Part shown: piece after piece, positions 45,587 through 52,519 of the stretch
Numbering within the stretch: the stretch's first letter is position 1
How the letters are laid out: each line of letters starts with the position of its first letter
Source: Acinetobacter bereziniae LMG 1003 = CIP 70.12
GTDB lineage: Bacteria; Pseudomonadota; Gammaproteobacteria; Pseudomonadales; Moraxellaceae
Reading direction: 5' to 3'
NCBI RefSeq assembly: GCF_000368925.1
Contig: NZ_KB849756.1
Location: 511,788-575,787, forward strand
Length of the DNA: 64,000 nt
Notes under the pieces: model-generated
What the model saw: the letters and a program-made list of their open reading frames with translations, nothing else
Database searches by the model: none
What the model was told of the DNA's origin: nothing
Translations under genes and position numbers: made by a program

Positions 45587-46543
45587 ATGTTAGAATTTAC
45601 TTTTTTAGGGACATCTTCAGGTGTACCCACATTAACACGCAATGTTTCAGGCTTAGCCATTCATTATGGCAAAACTAAAGATTGGATTCTTGTCGATGCC
45701 GGTGAAGGAACACAGCATAGAGTTCAACAAGCCAAACTATCCTTACAGCACTTAAAAGCAATTTGCATTACTCATGTTCACGGCGATCATTGTTATGGCT
45801 TGATGGGCTTGCTCGCAAGTGCAGGCATGAACGGACGTAAAGATCCTATCACCATCATTGCACCTAAAGAGATTCAAGACTGGTTGGAAGCAACTCGTCA
45901 TTTAACTGAGTTGTTTCTACCCTACCCGCTTCATTTTATTGACTCCCATACATTCAATAGCAGTTTTGAATTGGATGAAAAACTTTCGATTGAGGTTCAC
46001 TCCTTACATCATCGTGTACCTAGTTATGCTTATGCTTTTAAAGCAACATCATTTCAGCGCAAACTGGATCATCAACGATTAGTTCAATTAGAAATTCCGA
46101 AAGGTAAGCTTTGGGGCTATTTGCAACAAGGACTAACTATTGAGTGGAATGGACAACTTCTTCATGGAAAAGATTTTGTAATTGAAAATACACAGCATGT
46201 ATCTGCAATTGTCAGTGGAGATAACGACCAGCCTGAATTATTGAAAGATGCGTGTAGAAATGCGGCGCTGTTAATTCATGAAACCACCTACACACAAGCG
46301 GTATTAGATAAAGTTGGTTCTGGTCCAATGCACAGCTCTGCAAAAATAGTCGCAGAATTTGCGCAAATGATGAGCTTGCCGAATTTGATTGCCACGCATC
46401 TCAGTGCGCGTTATCACGATGCTGATGGTATTCAAAAAATTCATGATGAAATTGCAGAGTATTATCATGGTCATTTTTATATTGCTGATGATTTCCATCG
46501 CTATACACTTAGTGCGAGCGGCGAACTCACGCTTATTAAATAA
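45587..46543 (+). CDS. rnz: Ribonuclease Z
   Basis: A 318-residue metallo-beta-lactamase-fold nuclease that processes tRNA 3' ends. MLEFTFLGTSSGVPTLTRNV is the usual start. Metal motif CITHVHGDHCYG (HxHxDH), and later VSAIVSGDNDQ, LIHETTYTQAV and ATHLSARYHDAD. It is a complete enzyme. It lies divergent from rtcR and upstream of rsr. RNase Z acting next to Ro/Y RNAs that carry tRNA-like domains suggests a shared processing role, which is inference. A hairpin follows the stop. Confidence 0.92.
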   Translation: MLEFTFLGTSSGVPTLTRNVSGLAIHYGKTKDWILVDAGEGTQHRVQQAKLSLQHLKAICITHVHGDHCYGLMGLLASAGMNGRKDPITIIAPKEIQDWLEATRHLTELFLPYPLHFIDSHTFNSSFELDEKLSIEVHSLHHRVPSYAYAFKATSFQRKLDHQRLVQLEIPKGKLWGYLQQGLTIEWNGQLLHGKDFVIENTQHVSAIVSGDNDQPELLKDACRNAALLIHETTYTQAVLDKVGSGPMHSSAKIVAEFAQMMSLPNLIATHLSARYHDADGIQKIHDEIAEYYHGHFYIADDFHRYTLSASGELTLIK

Positions 46544-46550
46544 CTTTAGC

Positions 46551-46574
46551 CTTGGGGAAAGTGATTTTCCCAAG
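46551..46574 (+). terminator. Hairpin after rnz
   Basis: CTTGGGGAAA / TTTTCCCAAG stem, loop GTGA, then ACTTCTTT. T-run is weak. Confidence 0.55.
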
Positions 46575-47470
46575 ACTTCTTTAATGCTATATTCGTTTTA
46601 AATATCCGTCTATAAAAGATAAATAGCTCACATTAAAAACCTTTTAGAATTCATATGTATCCTCTGGATTGTATTAAGCTTGTTATTTATTCTCATCATT
46701 GTTCTTGGTTTGATCAGCTGTGGATAGGATTCATCAAGAATTCCGAGGTGTGTAAAAAAAAGCCACTAACCATAGTCAATCTGTTGAAAAATTCATACAG
46801 TAGAATATCATTTCTGTTGATCAATAAAATTAAAGCGATCAATATATTGTTTGATGATATAAAGCTTGCACTGCCACGCTTTAGCTCTAGAGTTTAAATT
46901 GTTTTGCGTAGGCGATACTTTACTTTTCAGAGATGAAAAGTAACAAAAATCTTCTGTTGAGCGAGGGGTACATCCTAATACTCCCGCTCAACATGGCGAC
47001 ATCCATGTCGCCTCGTGATAGCAAGACTGTTTATGATTCAAAAGTACAAAATAAATGAATCATCCAAATCACTTTTATGAATAATCAGACGGTTTGACTA
47101 TATTTATTTACCGCATGATTTGTCTTGGCGATTTGATTGGATCATCTATTTAGAAAATATGCTACACCGCTCAAAATGAATTTTTTTCTGTAGTCTTTAC
47201 AATTTGGAATTTTCGACCCACTTTTTCTATATTTTTATATTCCGCGAGTAAGACTATTTTCTCTCTAGGTGCTGGTTATCTCTTTTTTTATTTACACAAC
47301 ATTAGAGACTCTAATTTTTAATTATAAAAAAATAGAAAAAAAGATAAAATTATATAAATAAAGATATTAAATTTATATTCTAAACCATTAAAAAGTTGAA
47401 AATTAAATTTTATAAAATAATTTTATCTTATAAAAATCAAAAATTTAAAAATATATTTCACCTTAAAAAG
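46575..47470. other. About 0.9-kb spacer between rnz and the rsr promoter
   Basis: No supported gene. It holds a cluster of hairpins at 46921-47012 and then a very A/T-rich stretch up to the sigma-54 promoter. The ORF at 46655-46897 looks accidental. Confidence 0.6.
46921..47012. repeat. Three consecutive hairpins
   Basis: TACTTTTCA / TGAAAAGTA (46921-46942), GTTGAGCG / CGCTCAAC (46956-46992) and GGCGACAT / ATGTCGCC (46995-47012). Each is perfect. The block resembles repeat elements seen near genes in many proteobacteria, or a transcript end. No ORF fits. Confidence 0.6.
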
Positions 47471-47475
47471 CAAAC

Positions 47476-47492
47476 TTGGCACACTCTCTGCA
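47476..47492 (+). promoter_or_regulatory. Sigma-54 promoter of rsr
   Basis: TTGGCAC, five bases, CTGCA: GG at 47478-47479 and GC at 47490-47491 with exactly ten bases between, the sigma-54 rule. It lies about 45 bases before the rsr ATG. The core is the same as at 51007. RtcR, the activator encoded at 43706, is the likely partner. Confidence 0.85.
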
Positions 47493-47534
47493 ATATAACA
47501 ATCAAGATATTAAAGTTTACTTGAGGATGCTGTC

Positions 47535-49166
47535 ATGGCGAACAAGACAATTTTTGCCTCGAAACAACAGGCAAAGCCAAAAACCATTGAATATAATGAA
47601 GCTGGTGGGCGTGCATATACATTAAAATCTCGTGCCGCATTAGCACAACTCACAGCGACAGGTACACTGAATCAGACTTTTTATCAAAATGCACAAGTAC
47701 AACTTGATCATATTCTCAACCTCGCACTTGAAGTAGAGCCTGCATTTGTTGCTAAAACTGCAATTTATGCACGTCAAAAAGCACAGATGAAAGATACACC
47801 TGTCGTATTATTGGCATTACTGTCTGAGCTAGATACGGACCTCTTTAAGCAAATCTTTCCATTAATTATTGATAATGGAAAACAGCTTAGAAATTTTGTA
47901 CAAATCATGCGTTCAGGAATGATCGGTCGTAAGTCTTTAGGTTCATTACCAAAACGCATGGTAAACGAATGGATTCTCTCTACATCTGCTCAACAATTGC
48001 TTGCTGCCAATATTGGGAACAGCCCTTCACTTGCTGATGTACTAAAAATGACGCATCCAAAACCCAAGACTGTTGAACAAGATGCATTTTTTGCTTATGT
48101 ATTAGGCAAAGAATATCAGTTTGAACAGCTCCCTGCCCAAGTACAGGCATTGGAAAAGTTTCGATCAGGTGTAAGCACAGAATTGCCCAAAGTACCTATG
48201 CAACTTTTAACCCATCTGAATCTTACTACACAGCAGTGGGCGGAAATTGCCTGTCATGGTTCTTGGCAAATGCTTCGTATGAACTTAAATACATTTTTAC
48301 GTCACGATGTCTTCAAAATCAAAGGAATGACTAAAATCATTGCTGACAAATTGATGGATGAACAAGCGATTAAAAAAAGTCGTGTATTCCCCTATCAATT
48401 GATGATGGCATGGTCTGCACTTGCTGAAGGTATGCCACCTGAAATTGCCAAAGCATTAAAGTTTGCGGTGCAATGTTCAATTTCAAATGTACCTAAACTC
48501 CAAGGTAATGTTGTGATTGCGATTGATGTTTCTGGTTCGATGTCAAGTTCCATCACTGGTTACCGTCAGGGAGCAACCTCACAATTGCGTTGTGTGGATG
48601 TAGCAGCATTATTTGCGAGTGCATTTAAATATGTAAATCCAAATATTCGCTTGATGGCTTTTGATACAGAAGTACGTCAGTTATCCAATTTAAGCAAAGT
48701 GCAAGAATATTTGAAAAGAAAAAATCTGATGAAACAGCCAAATTTAGAAATTGATATTTTTGCTCTGGCAAAAAAATTTGCCAATATGTGTGGTGGAGGA
48801 ACGGATTGTTCTAAGCCATTAGCACTATTGGTCAAAGAAAATGCCAAAGTCGATATGGTGATTTATTTCTCGGACAATGAATCTTGGGCAGATCAAATCC
48901 CAAGAGCGCATCGCCAAACAGGGATGATGCATTATTGGAAACAGTTAAAACAACTTAATCCTGATGCAAAACTGGTATGTGTTGATTTACAACCTTATGC
49001 GACAACTCAACTCCCCGAGCAAAAAGATGTCATGAACATTGGCGGGTTTTCAGATAACGTATTTAAATTGATTGAAAGCTTTGCCAATAATGAAATGCAT
49101 GTAAATCATTGGATAAGTGAAATCGAAAACATAGACTTAACGCAAATTCAGTCACATGTTAGCTGA
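47535..49166 (+). CDS. rsr: Ro60 orthologue, TROVE-domain RNA-binding protein Rsr
   Basis: A 543-residue TROVE protein. The N-terminal HEAT-like TROVE ring runs from about residue 20 to 340 (EAGGRAYTLKSRAALAQLTA, FVQIMRSGMIGRKSLGSLPK). The C-terminal von Willebrand A-type domain has the MIDAS pattern: VVIAIDVSGSMSSS near 326-340, and later the Thr/Asp part in MCGGGTDCSKPLALLV and VIYFSDNESW. Ro binds Y RNAs and misfolded RNAs and supports RNA quality control. It lies behind a sigma-54 promoter and just upstream of the Y-RNA-like array, the classic rsr-yrl arrangement. Confidence 0.93.
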   Translation: MANKTIFASKQQAKPKTIEYNEAGGRAYTLKSRAALAQLTATGTLNQTFYQNAQVQLDHILNLALEVEPAFVAKTAIYARQKAQMKDTPVVLLALLSELDTDLFKQIFPLIIDNGKQLRNFVQIMRSGMIGRKSLGSLPKRMVNEWILSTSAQQLLAANIGNSPSLADVLKMTHPKPKTVEQDAFFAYVLGKEYQFEQLPAQVQALEKFRSGVSTELPKVPMQLLTHLNLTTQQWAEIACHGSWQMLRMNLNTFLRHDVFKIKGMTKIIADKLMDEQAIKKSRVFPYQLMMAWSALAEGMPPEIAKALKFAVQCSISNVPKLQGNVVIAIDVSGSMSSSITGYRQGATSQLRCVDVAALFASAFKYVNPNIRLMAFDTEVRQLSNLSKVQEYLKRKNLMKQPNLEIDIFALAKKFANMCGGGTDCSKPLALLVKENAKVDMVIYFSDNESWADQIPRAHRQTGMMHYWKQLKQLNPDAKLVCVDLQPYATTQLPEQKDVMNIGGFSDNVFKLIESFANNEMHVNHWISEIENIDLTQIQSHVS

Positions 49167-49181
49167 GTTTGCTCCCTCATT

Positions 49182-49238
49182 TAACATCTTGTATTCAAGT
49201 CTCTGCATCAAATGATGTAACTTGAGGCAATGATGTTA
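49182..49238 (-). ncRNA. Possible inverted Y-RNA-like hairpin
   Basis: TAACATC / GATGTTA outer helix (7 bp) and TCAAGT / ACTTGA inner helix (6 bp), with asymmetrical bulges. On the minus strand the inner helix is followed by TACAT, as in the units downstream. It may be a sixth unit in inverted orientation, or just a hairpin after rsr. Confidence 0.3.
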
Positions 49239-49245
49239 GATAAAA

Positions 49246-49310
49246 AGCACAAATGCCATAGGAACTACATTTTTCCAGAATGAAGTGTTTCTATATAAAG
49301 TTGTTGTGCT
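49246..49310 (+). ncRNA. Y-RNA-like unit 1 (stem only)
   Basis: Outer helix AGCACAA / TTGTGCT (49246-49252 / 49304-49310). 5' bulge ATGCC. Inner helix ATAGGAAC / GTTTCTAT (49258-49265 / 49287-49294). The loop begins TACATT. 3' bulge contains AAAGTTG. About 65 bases. No tRNA-like domain. It is the simplest copy of the array. Confidence 0.72.
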
Positions 49311-49321
49311 GAGTAAAACTG

Positions 49322-49387
49322 TTGCCAAATGCAGATAGAACTACATTACTTTGAATAATTGATGTTTTATCGAAAACTTGTTGGCAA
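49322..49387 (+). ncRNA. Y-RNA-like unit 2 (stem only)
   Basis: Outer helix TTGCCAA / TTGGCAA (49322-49328 / 49381-49387). 5' bulge ATGCA. Inner helix GATAGAAC / GTTTTATC (49334-49341 / 49364-49371). Loop begins TACATT; 3' bulge GAAAACTTG. The helices have different bases from unit 1 but the same layout, so they covary. Confidence 0.72.
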
Positions 49388-49394
49388 TATTTAA

Positions 49395-49531
49395 TGCATA
49401 AAATGCGTTGAGGACTACATCTTTAATGCGTAGGTCGATGGTTCAAATCCATCCTTTTCATTCTTAGCTAAGATTGAAAAGTAGCTCAGCTGGATAGAGC
49501 AACGAAACGTCTTCAACATTTTGTTTATGCA
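49395..49531 (+). ncRNA. Y-RNA-like unit 3 with permuted tRNA-like domain
   Basis: Outer helix TGCATAAA / TTTATGCA (49395-49402 / 49524-49531), 5' bulge ATGC, inner helix GTTGAGGAC / GTCTTCAAC (49407-49415 / 49509-49517), then TACAT. The loop holds a full tRNA-like domain in permuted order: T stem GATGG / CCATC with loop TTCAAAT (49437-49453); a 7-bp acceptor-like helix CTTTTCA / TGAAAAG directly after it, closed by an inner hairpin; TA linker; D arm GCTC / GAGC (49484-49500). About 137 bases. This matches my memory of the YrlA class. Confidence 0.85.
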
Positions 49532-49542
49532 ATGCGGTAACC

Positions 49543-49684
49543 ATGATTCAAGTATATCAAATGCAATGAGGACTACATTACTCGTTTGTCGGTGTTTCGA
49601 TACCACCCTGTGTGGCAACACACAGTAGCTCAGTCGGTAGAGCCACGACCGTCCTCAACTCCTTGTTGATGTATACTTGATCAT
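49543..49684 (+). ncRNA. Y-RNA-like unit 4 with permuted tRNA-like domain
   Basis: Outer helix with CAAGTATA / TATACTTG core (49543-49560 / 49666-49684), 5' bulge ATGC, inner helix TGAGGAC / GTCCTCA (49567-49573 / 49651-49657), then TACAT. Permuted tRNA-like domain: T arm (stem GGTGT / CCACC, four pairs and one mismatch, loop TTCGATA, 49591-49607), acceptor-like helix CTGTGTG / CACACAG closed by a GCAA tetraloop (49608-49625), TA linker, D arm GCTC / GAGC (49628-49643). Bases differ from unit 3 but the structure is the same. Confidence 0.87.
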
Positions 49685-49705
49685 CATAAATCATGTTGTA
49701 ATTAA

Positions 49706-49809
49706 GCAATTACAAATGCAGATCGGATTACATGGTAACGCTTTTGCGCAGGGTTCAAGTCCCGATCGTGATGACTCACGAAAATCTGATCAAAATTTGT
49801 TGTGATTGC
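49706..49809 (+). ncRNA. Y-RNA-like unit 5 (tRNA-like domain without D arm)
   Basis: Outer helix GCAATTACAA / TTGTGATTGC (49706-49715 / 49800-49809, one wobble), 5' bulge ATGC, inner helix GATCGGAT / ATCTGATC (49721-49728 / 49784-49791), then TACAT. The loop has a T arm (GGG TTCAAGT CCC region, 49751-49763) and a short closed acceptor-like helix CGTGA / TCACG (49767-49780) but no D arm before the inner helix returns. About 104 bases. Confidence 0.78.
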
Positions 49810-49824
49810 GTTTTATTTAACGTA

Positions 49825-49895
49825 AGTTGAAAGTAACGACATCTTCAACTGATTGAAAAATAATGTTCTTAGCGGAGCCTTACTGCGCTTTTTTT
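49825..49895 (+). terminator. Hairpins and T-run after the Y-RNA array
   Basis: AGTTGAA / TTCAACT hairpin (49825-49850), then a short AGCG / CGCT stem (49871-49889) followed by eight T. May end the rsr/Y-RNA transcript. The second stem is weak. Confidence 0.4.
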
Positions 49896-50062
49896 TCTTT
49901 CTTTGGATCACACTCTCTCAAACAGTTACGGATAAGGTATCCAAGTATGGTATTTCACTAAGAGTTTTATCGAATGTAGGTAAACCTCATACAGATGAAA
50001 CTGTATCAAGCCCGTGTTTTAAGAATATCGCTTGTGAATTGATCGACGATTTGCTAGTTTAA
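49853..50062 (+). CDS. Doubtful ORF after the Y-RNA array
   Basis: 69 codons. The first part (LRFFFFLWITL) overlaps the T-run and is probably not coding. The part TVTDKVSKYGISLRVLSNVG to the end (CFKNIACELIDDLLV) looks more protein-like, possibly a remnant of an older gene. No family recognised and no ribosome site. Listed because the stretch is otherwise empty. Confidence 0.2.
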   Translation: MKNNVLSGALLRFFFFLWITLSQTVTDKVSKYGISLRVLSNVGKPHTDETVSSPCFKNIACELIDDLLV

Positions 50063-50111
50063 TCGTTCAATTTAAAACCAGAGACAGGTGTCAGTCCTTA
50101 AAACGCAAAAC

Positions 50112-50392
50112 ATGTCTATTAAAGTCCTCGTGAAAGACGACAATCTCGATCTTGCTTTAGAGAAACTAAGAGTTAAAAAATACTATTTAGAAACCAACCA
50201 CTGGTATAAGAAATGCCAGAATTATCATGAAAAACCGCCAAGTAAAAGTCGTAAAAAAACGAACTGAAACTTTTACATGGGCATAGCCAAATCCTAGAAG
50301 ATGATCCTCTCTCACTCAGGTTAAAAATCCATATCGAAGAACATTATCAATCCACTGATGATCATACGGTATGGGATATAAGCAAAGATTAA
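50112..50392 (+). CDS. S21-like small protein, continuing in the -1 frame (frameshifted)
   Basis: From ATG at 50112 the frame gives 51 residues beginning MSIKVLVKDDNLDLALEKLR and ending HEKPPSKSRKKTN. The spacing of the acidic start, the basic middle and YHEKPPSKSRKK is like ribosomal protein S21 (EFYEKPTxERKRK), though weak. At 50253-50260 there is A7C. Slipping back one base there joins the frame that reads NELKLLHGHSQILEDDPLSL, then RLKIHIEEHYQSTDDHTVWD and stops at 50392. So either a single-base deletion broke a ~92-residue gene, or -1 frameshifting makes the long form. No strong ribosome site. Confidence 0.5.
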
Positions 50393-50415
50393 GAATCACA
50401 GATTTCATCAAACTC

Positions 50416-50443
50416 AGCTTGGGAGAAGAAATTCTCCCAAGCT
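50416..50443 (+). repeat. Strong hairpin after the S21-like gene
   Basis: AGCTTGGGAGAA / TTCTCCCAAGCT, perfect 12-bp stem, loop GAAA. No clear T-run. Resembles the hairpin after rnz. Confidence 0.65.
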
Positions 50444-50492
50444 AGATTTCGTACTATACTCTGCAACGTGATAGATACCCTGAATAATAACA

Positions 50493-50879
50493 ATGCGTGC
50501 TTGGTTTGCTTTCCTCTTATTTCCTTTACTCATTTTTGTATTTTTATTTTTCTTCTATGTCGTTTTTTGGCTTTCACTCACTTTGGGTTGCGGCTTCCTT
50601 CAAGAGAACATCCCAACCTGCTCAAAAATTTATTATTTTTCAATTATATCAATCTTTCCAATTGCAATTTGGTTCGGCTATTTTACTACTAAATTTGCAC
50701 CACATTGTGGAAGATATTTGCTGAGTAGTATTTATAACCTAATGTTTTCAATTACTTTATTTGCATATTTACAAGGCTCTAAAATAAACCTCATCTTTTC
50801 TATTGGTTTTAGCCTACTTTTCTTATTATGTTTAGGCATTGGTTGTTTTATATTTTATTTAAAATATAAAAATAGATAG
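50493..50879 (+). CDS. Small multi-pass membrane protein
   Basis: 128 residues with about four hydrophobic segments (FLLFPLLIFVFLFFFYVVFW, IYYFSIISIFPIAIWFGYF, a stretch near 85-100, and IGFSLLFLLCLGIGCFIFYL). Two cysteines sit in the first loop (LGCGFLQENIPTC). No ribosome site stands out. It lies between the Y-RNA array and the rtcB promoter and does not match a family I know. Small membrane proteins next to RNA-repair genes could be unrelated cargo. Confidence 0.5.
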   Translation: MRAWFAFLLFPLLIFVFLFFFYVVFWLSLTLGCGFLQENIPTCSKIYYFSIISIFPIAIWFGYFTTKFAPHCGRYLLSSIYNLMFSITLFAYLQGSKINLIFSIGFSLLFLLCLGIGCFIFYLKYKNR

Positions 50880-50926
50880 ATTACTATCTAAAATAATATT
50901 TAAATTTGCATAATTTTTTTTGAAAT

Positions 50927-50954
50927 ATGTATTTAAAGAAAAATTTAAATACAT
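50927..50954. repeat. Inverted repeat upstream of the rtcB promoter
   Basis: ATGTATTTAA and its complement TTAAATACAT with an 8-base spacer, about 50 bases before the -24 box. Distance and form fit an activator site, possibly for RtcR. A similar perfect repeat was not found at the rsr promoter. Confidence 0.4.
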
Positions 50955-51006
50955 TTATTAATTAAATATCAATATCTTATAAAATAAAATCAATTAAAAA
51001 ACAAAG

Positions 51007-51023
51007 TTGGCACACTCTCTGCA
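51007..51023 (+). promoter_or_regulatory. Sigma-54 promoter of rtcB
   Basis: TTGGCACACTCTCTGCAA: GG at 51009-51010, ten bases, GC at 51021-51022. The same sequence as the rsr promoter core. It lies about 85 bases before the rtcB ATG, and the stretch between holds a short inverted repeat (CCTGCC...GGCAGG) at 51063-51090. Confidence 0.88.
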
Positions 51024-51108
51024 ATATATAGAACATACATCATGAGATGTATATAAATATCACCTGCCTGCAACCGCTTGGCAGGCAGGTTTTGCAAAGG
51101 ATAAAGCT

Positions 51109-52374
51109 ATGACTATGTCAGTATCAGAACAAATTGAAAAACAAGCATCCAATGAACGTGCTTATAATATTATTCAGGATAAAAAAGGTGTCCCTATAAA
51201 AATGTGGACCAAAGGTGTGCCTGTCGATGAGAAATCCAAAGAACAATTATTAAAGACAGCGCAAATGCCATTTATTTATAAATGGATGGCAGTGATGCCA
51301 GATGTACATGTCGGAATCGGAGCAACAATTGGGAGTGTCATTCCAACCAAAGGTGCAATTATTCCCGCTGCTGTTGGCGTAGATATTGGTTGTGGGATGA
51401 TGGCAGCACGTACCTCACTTACTGCATCAGACTTACCCGATAATTTACATGCACTGCGTACCGAGCTTGAACGCTTGATCCCGCATGGAATGACCAAAGG
51501 TCGTGGTCGTCGAGACCGAGGGTCATGGGATACACCTACTGAACGTGTTGATCAGGCATGGGCTGAGTTAGTGACTGATTTTGAATACATTTGTACGAAG
51601 CATCCACGTTTAAAAAATACCAATAACCATAAACAGTTAGGTACTTTAGGAACTGGGAATCACTTTGTTGAAATCTGTTTAGACGAACATCAACAGGTGT
51701 GGATCATGCTACACTCAGGCTCTCGCGGTGTAGGAAATGCAATCGGTAATCACTTTATCGAACTGGCACGTAAAGATATGCAAAAGCATTTTATTAACTT
51801 GCCTGATAAAGATTTAGCTTACTTGGTAGAAGGTACGGGGCATTTTGACGACTATTGGTTTGCGGTTGGATGGGCACAACGTTTTGCCATGAAAAACCGT
51901 GAGTTAATGATGGAAGCGGCTGTGCAAGCTTTGCGTATCATTATAAATAAACCCTTTAATGCTAAGGTTGAGGCGGTTAATTGTCATCATAATTATGTGG
52001 ATAAAGAAGAACACTTTGGTCAAGAAGTACTGGTAACACGTAAAGGTGCTGTACGTGCCCGTTTGGGTGAGTATGGGATTATTCCGGGTTCAATGGGTGC
52101 TAAGTCATTTATTGTCAAAGGTAAGGGAAATCAGGAATCTTTCTGCTCATGTTCGCATGGCGCTGGTCGTGTACATAGCCGTACTGCAGCGAAAAAGTTG
52201 TTTACTGTAGAAGATCAGATTGAACAGACCCAAGGTGTAGAATGCCGTAAAGATGCAGCCGTGATTGATGAGATTCCATCGGCATATAAGCCAATTGAAG
52301 ATGTGATGAAAGCGCAAAGCGATTTGGTGGAAGTGGTTTACACTTTAAGTCAGGTTGTTTGTGTAAAGGGTTAG
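51109..52374 (+). CDS. rtcB: RNA-splicing ligase RtcB
   Basis: A 421-residue GTP/Mn-dependent RNA ligase that joins 2',3'-cyclic-phosphate or 3'-phosphate ends to 5'-OH ends. Motifs: MPDVHVGIGATIGSVIPTKG, GVDIGCGMMAAR (metal Cys), GTLGTGNHFVEICLDE, IMLHSGSRGVGN, EAVNCHHNYVDKE, and the guanylylated-His region CSCSHGAGRVHSRTAAK. GGATAAAGCT precedes the ATG. The gene is behind a sigma-54 promoter and starts a unit with a 40-codon ORF, the DIP1984 gene and, further on, rtcA. Longer than E. coli RtcB by about 13 residues at the N terminus. Confidence 0.97.
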   Translation: MTMSVSEQIEKQASNERAYNIIQDKKGVPIKMWTKGVPVDEKSKEQLLKTAQMPFIYKWMAVMPDVHVGIGATIGSVIPTKGAIIPAAVGVDIGCGMMAARTSLTASDLPDNLHALRTELERLIPHGMTKGRGRRDRGSWDTPTERVDQAWAELVTDFEYICTKHPRLKNTNNHKQLGTLGTGNHFVEICLDEHQQVWIMLHSGSRGVGNAIGNHFIELARKDMQKHFINLPDKDLAYLVEGTGHFDDYWFAVGWAQRFAMKNRELMMEAAVQALRIIINKPFNAKVEAVNCHHNYVDKEEHFGQEVLVTRKGAVRARLGEYGIIPGSMGAKSFIVKGKGNQESFCSCSHGAGRVHSRTAAKKLFTVEDQIEQTQGVECRKDAAVIDEIPSAYKPIEDVMKAQSDLVEVVYTLSQVVCVKG

Positions 52375-52378
52375 TATC

Positions 52379-52501
52379 ATGATGACCAAATTAGAAAAAT
52401 ACCAAAGCTTAGAAGACATTATAAGGTTTGCCGAATCAATCCACGTTGATACATTACGTCAGCAAACCTTATATGAAATTGTGGTGTTAAATATCAATTA
52501 A
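52379..52501 (+). CDS. 40-residue ORF after rtcB
   Basis: Begins ATGATG five bases after the rtcB stop, with AAGGG about ten bases upstream. The product MMTKLEKYQSLEDIIRFAES and IHVDTLRQQTLYEIVVLNIN is amphipathic and helical. It is followed 18 bases on by the DIP1984-family gene. Spacing and position make a real small operon member plausible. No family recognised. Confidence 0.5.
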   Translation: MMTKLEKYQSLEDIIRFAESIHVDTLRQQTLYEIVVLNIN

Positions 52502-52519
52502 AGATATAGGAAAAATAAA

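Noticed and set aside
46655..46897. 80-codon plus-strand ORF in the rnz-rsr spacer
   Set aside because: Low-complexity, no ribosome site, overlaps A/T-rich sequence and the hairpin block; no protein-like pattern.
49415..49621. 68-codon minus-strand ORF across the Y-RNA array
   Set aside because: Covers units 3 and 4, whose paired structure explains the sequence.
49437..49643. Ordinary tRNA genes in the Y-RNA array
   Set aside because: D arm and T arm are present but in permuted order, with no anticodon arm and no free acceptor end, so these are not normal tRNAs.
49246..49809. CRISPR array
   Set aside because: The repeated motifs (ATGC bulge, TACAT) are short and spacing is irregular; the units fold as RNAs instead, and no cas genes are present.
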